This document shows, piece by piece, positions 7,161 to 15,021 of a DNA stretch of 64,000 bases (within the stretch, counting starts at the first letter, position 1; every line of letters starts with the position of its first letter). Position numbers and translations under genes: made by a program. The stretch spans positions 1 to 64,000 of the forward strand of contig JAGSGJ010000002.1 in assembly GCA_023955225.1 (NCBI GenBank). The letters run 5' to 3'. Source of the stretch: Sulfurovum sp. (lineage in GTDB: Bacteria; Campylobacterota; Campylobacteria; Campylobacterales; Sulfurovaceae). The notes beneath the pieces are model-generated. The model was given only the letters and a program-made list of their open reading frames with translations, did not search any database and was not told the origin of the DNA.

Positions 7161-8327
7161 ATGAATGAAAATAAGAATGGACAAGCAGAAATCATTAGAA
7201 ACGTTGAAGATGAAACGTCTGGAATCATTGAGGAAATGATAGATGAAATTGAAAATGAAGCTTTAGATATTGTAGAAGAAACAATAGAAATAGCAGAAGA
7301 TGAAACTTCAGGAATGGCAGAAGAAACCATAGAAGAGATTGAAACCGAAGCCTCAAAGGGTGTAGAAGGAGTAGTGGATGACGTTCCTCTGCCAGCGAAA
7401 GCAAAAAAACATGTAAGGGCAAAACACCTTATAGAAAAAACGAAAAGGATAGTGAACGAAGCTAATGCGCGAACAACAGCATGTCAACTCTTACTTGAGA
7501 GGGATTTGAAAGAGTATCAAGATGCAAAATCTTCACTTGGAAAGGGTGGATTTGATGCCTGTGTGTCTTTAATAGAAAAATTAGGGTGTGAGACAAACAA
7601 TGATGTTTCATCTGATGAGAAAATGGTGGTCTTCGAGGCTAAGGAAGCGTTAGAGCCTTTAGCGATAAAAGATGTTTCAAGTGGTAAATTTACAGGATTC
7701 ATATATGCGTTAATTGGAGGATTCGTAACGGCTGTTGGATTGGTTTATTTGGCAACAGAAAAGTTAGAAATGACACTGAATGTGACAAAAGTACCTTCAG
7801 AAGACATTGTACAAAGCATTTTGGCCTGGTTTAGTACCACTATAGGTATACAGGAAGATGTGTATATAGGTGCTGGAGTACTTGGTTCTGCAGTACTTTT
7901 GGTCATGATTCTTATCTATGTTTCTCGTGTAAGTCTAAAAGCAAACAGCAATCTTCACTTTGCAGTGAAACAGTTTGTTGAAGCAGAACTTTACACAGAG
8001 AAAAAAGCCAACTGTAAATCTGAGATGGATAAAGTGGATGCGCATATCAAAGATACGATAGATACACTGAAAACATATGAGGTAATTTTTAACGAACAGA
8101 AAGGAAAGCTTCAACGTATTCACTATATAGAAGGTGAAAAAGAAAAGAGTACCGAGTATCATGACAAATCATATTTCGAGATACGTGAAACAAAAGAACT
8201 TATAAAGACGATAAGAGAATTTATGAATATACCTATGTCAGATGAAGGAAAACTTTCTGCAAAAAGTATACTTTTTTTACAAAGCGCAAAAGATCGGATA
8301 GATAAAGTGCTTGAAAGATATTATTAA
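7161..8327 (+). CDS. unrecognised membrane protein with acidic N-terminal repeats
   Basis: I do not recognise this 388-residue protein. Residues 15-65 are very acidic and contain two copies of an EDETSG(I/M)xEExIxEIE-type unit. Two hydrophobic segments follow at about 178-198 and 234-255, and the C-terminal third is charged and coiled-coil-like. It has no signal peptide. The ATG at 7161 is preferred to one at 7122 because AAGGA lies 7 bases upstream. The gene is transcribed divergently from rseP and alone. It could be a membrane-anchored scaffold; no function can be assigned. Confidence 0.7.
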   Translation: MNENKNGQAEIIRNVEDETSGIIEEMIDEIENEALDIVEETIEIAEDETSGMAEETIEEIETEASKGVEGVVDDVPLPAKAKKHVRAKHLIEKTKRIVNEANARTTACQLLLERDLKEYQDAKSSLGKGGFDACVSLIEKLGCETNNDVSSDEKMVVFEAKEALEPLAIKDVSSGKFTGFIYALIGGFVTAVGLVYLATEKLEMTLNVTKVPSEDIVQSILAWFSTTIGIQEDVYIGAGVLGSAVLLVMILIYVSRVSLKANSNLHFAVKQFVEAELYTEKKANCKSEMDKVDAHIKDTIDTLKTYEVIFNEQKGKLQRIHYIEGEKEKSTEYHDKSYFEIRETKELIKTIREFMNIPMSDEGKLSAKSILFLQSAKDRIDKVLERYY

Positions 8328-8356
8328 AAGGTGATTGTGTATTGTTAGGAGAGAGG

Positions 8357-8400
8357 CCCGTACACTCTCCGAAGAGAGTGGTGTATTCAAAACGGGTTTT
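8357..8400 (+). terminator. terminator after the acidic membrane protein gene
   Basis: CACTCTC (8363-8369), loop CGAA, GAGAGTG (8374-8380) is a perfect 7-bp stem nested in an outer CCCGT (8357-8361) / ACGGG (8392-8396) pair and followed by TTTT. It sits between two convergent genes and could act in both directions. Confidence 0.7.
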
Positions 8401-8419
8401 AGGAGATTACAATTTTTGA

Positions 8420-9577
8420 TTAAAATTTGTAAGTTGCGATAAGCTCCATAACTTGCTCATCACCATCACCATTACCATAATCAGTAATAGTATAGGCAGC
8501 ATCTAGAGAGATACAGTCAGTAATTCCGTATCCTAAGACAAGGTCAAATTCTGAACCACTTTCAACATCATTTTCATATGCAAAGTCACCGTAAGCAGCA
8601 GATACAGAAACTCCGCTGAACTCAGTTGCTGCAGAAACCATCCAATTATCACCAACTGAGCCAGAAGTAGGAGTCATCCACATACTTGTGTAAAGACCAT
8701 CCCAATCAACAAATCCTACTGGATTATCCTCAACCTTTACATATGCCGCTGCAAGGTCAAATCCAGCTAATGTTGTTTCTGCTTTAACACCATATGCTGT
8801 AGAATCATCCATCATAGCCATATCGTAATCAGTCTCTACATATTGCGCAGCAAGTTTAATACCCGATACTTCTACACCTGCATCACCATATACTTGAGTA
8901 TAAGAGTCACCATCATCTACATTATAGTACCAAACACTTGCATCAAATGCATCGCTGTATGAAGCACCTACTGTCCAGGTGTCACCTTCACCATCAAGAA
9001 ATTCTGTACCTGAGCCGTTCGCTCTATATGCTTCAATGTATGAACCAAATAAAGTAAGGTTTGAGATAGATTTATTTACTACTGTATAAGCTTCAAATGA
9101 ACCCGGAGCTAGTAACCAATCAAAACTTTGAATCATTGGCGTGTCAAGAAGCTGACGACCAAGAACGAAAGTTGTATCACCGTAAGCTGCAGTGATGTTG
9201 GCAATGTTTAGAAAAGCAGCTGTCTCTTCACCTTCGAACTGTTCCCAACCATTTAGATCCGTATAGGCATTTGTTAGGTTAGTAAAACCAACAGCACTTA
9301 CGTTAGCAGTTACGTTATCTGTGATTTTATGAGCTACATCTAAAGTAACAGCTGCACCTAATGCACTGCTATCTCCATTATACCAATCTAAATCACCATT
9401 ACCATCTGTTGTAAAAGAGTAAAGTACAGCTTTACCATTGATCGTTGTGTTACTGTTACAAGCAGCAGCTTCAACTACTGGTGCCTCTACTACTGGTTCT
9501 ACTGGAGCAATGTCTCCACCTGCGAATGCTGAACTAATTGCTAATGTAGCAACTAAACTTAATTTTGTCATTTTCAT
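8420..9577 (-). CDS. outer-membrane porin (Campylobacterota Opr/MOMP type)
   Basis: A 385-residue secreted protein. Residues 1-20 form a signal peptide ending near AFAGG; a short Pro/Glu/Val linker (DIAPVEPVVEAPVVEAA) follows, then alternating beta-strand sequence with many Gly, Asp and aromatic residues. It ends in Phe (ATYKF), the usual BamA-recognised terminal residue of outer-membrane barrels. The pattern matches porins that give passive solute diffusion; substrate preference cannot be read. The ribosome-binding site AAGGAA is 6 bases before the ATG. It is monocistronic. Confidence 0.82.
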   Translation of the reverse strand: MKMTKLSLVATLAISSAFAGGDIAPVEPVVEAPVVEAAACNSNTTINGKAVLYSFTTDGNGDLDWYNGDSSALGAAVTLDVAHKITDNVTANVSAVGFTNLTNAYTDLNGWEQFEGEETAAFLNIANITAAYGDTTFVLGRQLLDTPMIQSFDWLLAPGSFEAYTVVNKSISNLTLFGSYIEAYRANGSGTEFLDGEGDTWTVGASYSDAFDASVWYYNVDDGDSYTQVYGDAGVEVSGIKLAAQYVETDYDMAMMDDSTAYGVKAETTLAGFDLAAAYVKVEDNPVGFVDWDGLYTSMWMTPTSGSVGDNWMVSAATEFSGVSVSAAYGDFAYENDVESGSEFDLVLGYGITDCISLDAAYTITDYGNGDGDEQVMELIATYKF

Positions 9578-9655
9578 TTGTTTTCCTTATTATTTGATTT
9601 CGAGTGTATAATAACATGAAAATTAATGAATTGTTAATGAATGGTTGCTTAATTT

Positions 9656-10225
9656 TTAATCAATTGACTGTTTTGAGGTATTTTTGAAGAAATCTCTTAC
9701 ATATTCGTAGCCAGAGTAGAGGGTTAAAAGTACAGCGATCCATAAAAGTTCTGAGGCAAGTGGCCACTCCATCAGTAAAAAACCTATAGCTATCATCTGT
9801 ACAACGGTCTTTACTTTTCCCATCCAGGATGCTGAGATGTCAAGACCTTGACTTACGGCTGAAACTCTAAGTCCCGTGATGAAGAGTTCTCGTGTAAGTA
9901 TGAGGAAGATCGCCCAAGGAGAGGCAGATCCAAGCATCATAAGTCCTAAGAATCCTGCCAGAGTAAGCATCTTGTCGGCTAAAGGGTCAAGTATTTTTCC
10001 TAACATGGTGATCTGGTTAAAGGTACGTGCAATGTATCCGTCAAAAAAGTCGGTAGCAGAGGCTACCACAAAGATAAAGGCTGCAAAGTAGTTGAGCCAT
10101 GATTTGTGGATACCCTCAAAAATAGAAGCATCCTGATTAACCAGGAAAAGGAACATTACAGGAGCAAGGAGAAGACGGATAAATGCTAAGATATTTGGGA
10201 TATTAAAGATCTGCGGTTTATCCAT
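9656..10225 (-). CDS. pgsA: CDP-diacylglycerol-glycerol-3-phosphate 3-phosphatidyltransferase
   Basis: A 189-residue CDP-alcohol phosphatidyltransferase making phosphatidylglycerophosphate, the committed step to phosphatidylglycerol. The family motif DG(x2)AR(x8)G(x3)D(x3)D is intact: Asp62-Gly63, Ala66-Arg67, Gly76, Asp80 and Asp84. About five or six transmembrane segments are present and length is normal. A GGAG site lies 7 bases before the ATG. It is separated from the upstream SDR gene by about 180 bases that hold small hairpins. Confidence 0.94.
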   Translation of the reverse strand: MDKPQIFNIPNILAFIRLLLAPVMFLFLVNQDASIFEGIHKSWLNYFAAFIFVVASATDFFDGYIARTFNQITMLGKILDPLADKMLTLAGFLGLMMLGSASPWAIFLILTRELFITGLRVSAVSQGLDISASWMGKVKTVVQMIAIGFLLMEWPLASELLWIAVLLTLYSGYEYVRDFFKNTSKQSID

Positions 10226-10361
10226 CGTCTAACTCCTTATATTTCCTCATATTTAAACTGAGGTGTTGTTTCTCTCTTCATTTTTTTTAGAAAAAAACGA
10301 AGCAAAAAAATCGTCACTATTCTCAAATCGCTGCGCTATCAAGGGTGTTCACAGTGACAGG

Positions 10362-10375
10362 CACGCATTCGCGTG
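10362..10375. repeat. small hairpin in the pgsA-SDR gap
   Basis: CACGC-ATTC-GCGTG is a perfect 5-bp stem in the 180-base gap between the SDR gene and pgsA. A further GGAAT/ATTCC pair lies next to it. Neither is followed by a T run, so a terminator role is uncertain. Confidence 0.35.
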
Positions 10376-10404
10376 ATTTATGGAATAGGGAGAAGGACAT
10401 TCCA

Positions 10405-11184
10405 CTAGCGGAACGTAGTTCCACCATCAACAACTAAAGTTTGACCTGTGATCCATGATGCTTCGTCTGTACAGAGGAAATAAACAGAACCGGCAAGGTC
10501 ATCAGGACTTCCCATTCTGTTTACTGCTGAACGTTTAATGGTTTCTGCTTTTACTTCTTCATAGTTTGTAAATGCTTTAAGCGCATCTGTATCGATAGGT
10601 CCGCCAGATACTGCATTGACTCTAATGCCCATCTCTCCAAGTTCAACTGCAGCGTAACGACTCATAGCTTCAACCGCTGCTTTGTTCGTACCGTGACCCG
10701 CATAGTTTTCTATGTAGATAAGATTACCTGTTGAACTTAGTGTCACGATAGCGCCGCCACCTACTTTTTCCATACGTACAGCAGCTTCTTGTGAGCCACG
10801 CACAAATGCACCTACTGTTGCAGTATAAATATTCGTTAAACCTTTTTTAGGTCTAAGTTTCATAAATCTACCATAACCACCTACCACTGGACGGCCATAG
10901 ATCATTGCGTTAGAGACAAAGAAGTCTACTCTATCAAAGTCTTGGTCAATCGCTTCAAATAGAGGTTTAAACTCATCAAGCTCTAATATGTTCAGAGGGT
11001 ATGCTTTTGCTTTAATGCCATACTTACTCTCAAGGTCTGCTGCAATTACTTCGGCAGATTCTTTGTTAGAGTTATATGTAAATGCTATATTTACACCGTT
11101 TTGAGCAAATTTTTCTGCAGTGGCTTTACCGATACCTTTGGTTGCACCTGTGATAACAAGTGTTTTACCTTTCATATCTGACAT
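10405..11184 (-). CDS. short-chain dehydrogenase resembling enoyl-ACP reductase FabL
   Basis: A 259-residue Rossmann-fold SDR with the NAD(P)-binding motif TGATKGIG (residues 12-19). From memory of the Bacillus FabL sequence, the blocks MEKVGGGAIVTLSS, YIENYAGHGTNKAA and IRVNAVSGGPIDTDALKAF correspond closely, including the Tyr-x6-Lys spacing typical of enoyl-ACP reductases rather than the Tyr-x3-Lys of most SDRs. It therefore probably reduces enoyl-ACP in fatty-acid elongation; a general SDR is the alternative. It starts one base after the dapA stop with GGAG upstream. Campylobacter has the same dapA-SDR order. Confidence 0.8.
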   Translation of the reverse strand: MSDMKGKTLVITGATKGIGKATAEKFAQNGVNIAFTYNSNKESAEVIAADLESKYGIKAKAYPLNILELDEFKPLFEAIDQDFDRVDFFVSNAMIYGRPVVGGYGRFMKLRPKKGLTNIYTATVGAFVRGSQEAAVRMEKVGGGAIVTLSSTGNLIYIENYAGHGTNKAAVEAMSRYAAVELGEMGIRVNAVSGGPIDTDALKAFTNYEEVKAETIKRSAVNRMGSPDDLAGSVYFLCTDEASWITGQTLVVDGGTTFR

Positions 11185-11185
11185 C

Positions 11186-12079
11186 TTACGCTCCTACTAT
11201 AGTATATTTTTTCATGACTTCTTCGATCTTCTTCATATTCTCAACACTTGGCGGTACAAGTGGTAATCTGTATTCCAGTGTATCTATAAGTCCAGCGATG
11301 TACATCGCAGCTTTGATAGGTATAGGATTACTTTCACAGAAGAGTACTTTGTTGATTTCAAAAAGTTCATCGTTGATGGCTTTAGATTTTACAAAGTCAC
11401 CTTTGAGTGCAGCATGAGCAAGCTCTGCTTTCATATCTGGTAAGAGGTTGGACGTTACAGATGTGATCCCTTTCCCTCCACTGGCTAAAATAGGAAAATC
11501 GATAGCATCATCACCGGAGAATACATAGAGATCAGGTACCTTTGCTAAAAGCTCAACCGTTCTCTCTATAGATCCTGTTGCTTCTTTAATACCCATAATG
11601 TTCTCTACATCATCAAAAAGTCTTTTTACTGTATCGGGTAAAATATCTACACCTGTACGTCCTGGTACATTGTAAAGCATAAAAGGTACTTTTACGGCAC
11701 TTGCGATGGCTTTGTAGTGTTGGTAGAGACCTTCTTGACTTGGTTTGTTGTAGTAAGGACTCACAGAGAATATCGCATCTACACCACATGCCTCTGCATG
11801 CTTAGCGATGTCTATAGCTTCATGTGTTGCATTGCTTCCTGCACCTGCAAGAACTTTAGTTTCAGTGCCTTTACAGACTTCAACAGCTATCTCAATACAT
11901 CTTTTGTGCTCATCATGACTAAGTGTTGCAGACTCACCGGTTGTTCCCACAGGACATACCGCATCAATGCCATGTGCAATTTGTCGTTTGATGAGATTTG
12001 CATAGGTTGATTCATCTAATGTACCATTTTTAAATGGAGTAATCAGTGCAGTGGTTGCACCTGTAATGTAATTATTCAT
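11186..12079 (-). CDS. dapA: 4-hydroxy-tetrahydrodipicolinate synthase
   Basis: A 297-residue class I aldolase condensing pyruvate with aspartate semialdehyde for lysine and meso-diaminopimelate synthesis. The Schiff-base Lys165 lies in GIKEATG, Tyr136 in YNVPGRTG, and the pyruvate-binding VGTTGE at residues 44-49; all are intact. It starts 8 bases after the M16 peptidase gene with an AGGA site 6 bases upstream, within a tightly packed leftward operon from cysS. Confidence 0.96.
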   Translation of the reverse strand: MNNYITGATTALITPFKNGTLDESTYANLIKRQIAHGIDAVCPVGTTGESATLSHDEHKRCIEIAVEVCKGTETKVLAGAGSNATHEAIDIAKHAEACGVDAIFSVSPYYNKPSQEGLYQHYKAIASAVKVPFMLYNVPGRTGVDILPDTVKRLFDDVENIMGIKEATGSIERTVELLAKVPDLYVFSGDDAIDFPILASGGKGITSVTSNLLPDMKAELAHAALKGDFVKSKAINDELFEINKVLFCESNPIPIKAAMYIAGLIDTLEYRLPLVPPSVENMKKIEEVMKKYTIVGA

Positions 12080-12087
12080 TTATAATC

Positions 12088-13413
12088 CTAGTTCTTTTTC
12101 AATATAACGGTGGTTGAAAAATTGTGATCAAAATACTTTTTAGCGGTATCGCTAATATCTTTGAGTGTAATTTTATCTAATTTCTCTTCATATTCAAGTA
12201 AAGGCTGTATATTTCCCTTGACAATGTAGTCTCCATAAAGTCCTGAAACCGAAGATGAACTCTCCAAAGAGTAGACAAATTCCGCTTTTGTATTGATCTT
12301 AACTTTATCCAGCTCAGCCTGTGTGACATCACCATTTTTAATTTTTTCAAGTTCGATAAGTATCTCTTTTTCTAAGGTATCTAAAGATGCATGAGGTGAA
12401 CACATTGCCATAATGAGAAAAACACCAGGGTCTGCTAGTTCCATATTGTATCCATAGACCTGATTTGCCAATTGTTTTTCATTGACAATCGTTTTTTCAA
12501 AACGTGAACTTTTTCCAGAACTGAGTATGTGGCTGATAGCAGAAAGTGCTACCTGGTCATCATGCTCATAGTTAGGGATCGCATAGGTGATAGCCAGTGT
12601 GTCAACCTGATTACTCTCTTTATGCAGAACCGCTCTTTTCGCTCCATCTACTTTAGGCTCAACAGCGATGACTTTAGGGATCTCACGTTTATTTTTAATG
12701 TTTCCAAAATATTTTTCTGATTCTGTAAAAACCTCTTCAGGTTTAATGTCACCGGCAACGACTAAAATAGCATTGCTCGGTTGATAATAACGTTGATAGA
12801 AGTCTCTGATGTCTTCTATCTTCCATGAAAGAATATCTTCCATGAAACCTATAGGAAGCCAGTGGTAAGGATGGTAGGTAAAGTGGGTATTGAAAACTCT
12901 GAAGTAGAGGTAACCCATAGGGTTGTTATCTGTTCTCAGACGTCTCTCTTCTGCCACAACATCACGCTCTTTTTGAAACTCTTCGTCTGTAAGTTTGAGG
13001 TTATGCATAAGCTCAGAAAACAGATCAAGGCTTAGTGCCAGGTTCTTGCTTGCTGTTTTAATGTAGTAGTGTGTTTTGTCAAAGCCGGTTGCTGCGTTGT
13101 TCACTCCACCACGACTTTTGACGATCGTGTCAAATTCACCCTCTTTGAGTTTATCTGTTGATTTGAAAGAAAGATGCTCAAGCATATGGGCCATACCACT
13201 TTTACCCATTACTTCGTTTCTGCTTCCTACTTTGTAGTAAATGTCTGTAGTGATAACACCTGAATCGTTATCCATAGGGATGACAACGATCTGCATACCG
13301 TTGTCTAATGTTTTTGTAAAATGTTCTGGCAATGAATTGGCCATTGATACTCCTGTTGTAATCATAAGTCCGATAAGTATATTTGTAAATAGTTTGAGGC
13401 TTTTTAGGCTCAT
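12088..13413 (-). CDS. M16-family zinc peptidase
   Basis: A 441-residue secreted peptidase of the pitrilysin/mitochondrial-processing-peptidase family. After a signal peptide ending near residue 25, the inverted zinc motif HxxEH is at His76-Glu79-His80 and the third ligand glutamate is in DVVAEERR near residue 156. Length matches single-unit M16 proteins with an active and an inactive half. It probably degrades small periplasmic peptides. It overlaps the pyrD stop by four bases (ATGA), and Campylobacter keeps the same gene between pyrD and dapA. Confidence 0.92.
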   Translation of the reverse strand: MSLKSLKLFTNILIGLMITTGVSMANSLPEHFTKTLDNGMQIVVIPMDNDSGVITTDIYYKVGSRNEVMGKSGMAHMLEHLSFKSTDKLKEGEFDTIVKSRGGVNNAATGFDKTHYYIKTASKNLALSLDLFSELMHNLKLTDEEFQKERDVVAEERRLRTDNNPMGYLYFRVFNTHFTYHPYHWLPIGFMEDILSWKIEDIRDFYQRYYQPSNAILVVAGDIKPEEVFTESEKYFGNIKNKREIPKVIAVEPKVDGAKRAVLHKESNQVDTLAITYAIPNYEHDDQVALSAISHILSSGKSSRFEKTIVNEKQLANQVYGYNMELADPGVFLIMAMCSPHASLDTLEKEILIELEKIKNGDVTQAELDKVKINTKAEFVYSLESSSSVSGLYGDYIVKGNIQPLLEYEEKLDKITLKDISDTAKKYFDHNFSTTVILKKN

Positions 13414-14486
13414 TTGTAATCTGCTCCGATGGCTTCGCTGATATGTTTATAACCATCTTTTTGTAAGAGTTTAATTAAACCTTCATTGATCTCTTTAATC
13501 AGTGCTGGACCTCGGTAGACAAGCATACTGTAAACCTGTACTAATGATGCACCGGCTTTGATACGTCTATACGCTTCTTCAGCAGAGTCTATGCCTCCTA
13601 CAGAAATGAGTAGGGTTTTACCATAGAGCTCTTTACCTATGGCCTTAAAGAGTTGGTACGATTTATCTGTAAGCAGTGCACCTGAGATACCACCGAAATC
13701 CTTGGCATGTGTAGTTAAAGAATAGTCTATAGTCGTATTGCTAGCGATGATACCTGCTGCACCTGCTTCTACTGCTGTTTTACAAAGAGCGATAGCATCT
13801 TCTGGTTCCATATCTGGAGCAATTTTAAGCAATACAGGTTGAGTGGTTATCTCTTTTGCCATGGCAAAAATAGCATTGATAAATGACTCATTTTGCAGAT
13901 CTCTTAATCCTGGTGTATTCGGAGAAGAGATGTTGATAACAATGTAGTCACCATAATCTTTAAATGCTTTAAAGAGTGTTTCATAGTCATTTAATGCGTC
14001 ATCCTCAGAGGTGAGTTTGTTTTTACCAATGTTGATACCCATAGGGTAGTCAAAAAAGTAAAGTTTTTTAAGACGTTGCAGCATGTAGTGGCTGCCTTTG
14101 TTGTTAAAGCCCATAGCATTTTGTATGGAGTTGTCTTCTATGAGTCTAAAGAGTCTTGGCTTGGCATTGCCATCTTGAGGAAGTGGTGTGACTGTACCTA
14201 CTTCTGTAAATCCAAAGCCCATAGCCGGCATGGCTGTGATGTACTGACCATTTTTGTCAAATCCTGCACCCAAACCTACAGGGTTTTGAAAAGTACGCCC
14301 AAAGATCTTCTGTTGGAGCATAGGGTGGGTAACAAAGTTCTGGTTTTTAACAAAACGCAGAAGTGTAGGGCAGTGAGCAATGGTTCTGAGTCCAAGACCT
14401 GCAACAGAGTGTGCGGTCTCCGGATCAAGTTTAAAAAGTATTTTTTTGAGGTTTTGGTAAGAAAAAAGTGACAAAGGGGACTCCAT
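13410..14486 (-). CDS. pyrD: dihydroorotate dehydrogenase (quinone), class 2
   Basis: A 358-residue FMN enzyme oxidising dihydroorotate to orotate for pyrimidine synthesis and passing electrons to menaquinone. The N-terminal amphipathic extension and the catalytic NISSPNTPGLR block with the class 2 serine are present, as are AGGIIASNTT- and SVGGI-type FMN/phosphate blocks. The ATG has no clear ribosome-binding site. An extended -10 (TGCTATAAT) lies just upstream, so the message may be nearly leaderless. It is preceded by an unrelated barrel protein gene rather than directly by msbA. Confidence 0.95.
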   Translation of the reverse strand: MESPLSLFSYQNLKKILFKLDPETAHSVAGLGLRTIAHCPTLLRFVKNQNFVTHPMLQQKIFGRTFQNPVGLGAGFDKNGQYITAMPAMGFGFTEVGTVTPLPQDGNAKPRLFRLIEDNSIQNAMGFNNKGSHYMLQRLKKLYFFDYPMGINIGKNKLTSEDDALNDYETLFKAFKDYGDYIVINISSPNTPGLRDLQNESFINAIFAMAKEITTQPVLLKIAPDMEPEDAIALCKTAVEAGAAGIIASNTTIDYSLTTHAKDFGGISGALLTDKSYQLFKAIGKELYGKTLLISVGGIDSAEEAYRRIKAGASLVQVYSMLVYRGPALIKEINEGLIKLLQKDGYKHISEAIGADYK

Positions 14487-14501
14487 AATTATAGTATGCC
14501 T

Positions 14502-14510
14502 ATTATAGCA
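14502..14510 (-). promoter_or_regulatory. extended -10 promoter of pyrD
   Basis: TGCTATAAT on the minus strand is a perfect extended -10 element. With a normal 6-7 base gap, transcription would begin about 9 bases before the pyrD ATG, giving a very short leader with no ribosome-binding site. Confidence 0.5.
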
Positions 14511-14516
14511 AAATAA

Positions 14517-15020
14517 TCAAAAAAAGTAATGTAAAGAGAGGTTTGCACCTTGCATAGTGTCTACTGGATCTAGACCTGACACTTTATAGTAATGGTAGGT
14601 AAGATCTACATCGATATTCACTGTAGCATAGATGAGGAATCCAAAATTTCCTCCATAATAAAATCCATCACTGTCCGAAGAAGAGGCTTCATCATAGTGA
14701 AGATATCCAATGGTGGCACCAAGATAAGGTCTGAGTTTTGCTGTTCCAAATAGTTCATCCAGCAGTATTTTATCTATTTCCAGTGCAAAAGTTTGAAAAT
14801 CACTATTGCCGGAAAGTGTAAACACAGTACGCCAATCTAAAGTTTGTTTACCATATCGAAATCCCAAAACGGTTTCATTTTTGGTGGATGTTTGGGAGAT
14901 AGATTTAAAATCTATAGAATGGGTAGACAGAGTTGCACCGATAAAAGGAAATTGTTCTTGATCCTGTTGTGCAAAAAGTGTAGTAAATAAAAATGTGAAG
15001 AGAAGGATGAATTTTGACAT
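14517..15020 (-). CDS. small outer-membrane beta-barrel protein, unknown role
   Basis: A 167-residue protein with a signal peptide (MSKFILLFTFLFTTLFA) and an alternating hydrophobic pattern rich in Tyr, Gly and Ser that ends in Phe-Phe, as expected for an 8-stranded barrel. The ATG at 15020 is used because it begins the signal peptide and lies one base after the msbA stop (TAG-T-ATG). Upstream in-frame codons overlap msbA and give no signal sequence. Its place between msbA and pyrD is not part of the Campylobacter neighbourhood as I recall it. No specific family is recognised. Confidence 0.75.
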   Translation of the reverse strand: MSKFILLFTFLFTTLFAQQDQEQFPFIGATLSTHSIDFKSISQTSTKNETVLGFRYGKQTLDWRTVFTLSGNSDFQTFALEIDKILLDELFGTAKLRPYLGATIGYLHYDEASSSDSDGFYYGGNFGFLIYATVNIDVDLTYHYYKVSGLDPVDTMQGANLSLHYFF

Positions 15021-15021
15021 A

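Noticed and set aside
10226..10404. tRNA or small RNA in the pgsA-SDR gap
   Set aside because: Small hairpins exist but no cloverleaf, promoter or terminator pattern supports an RNA gene.
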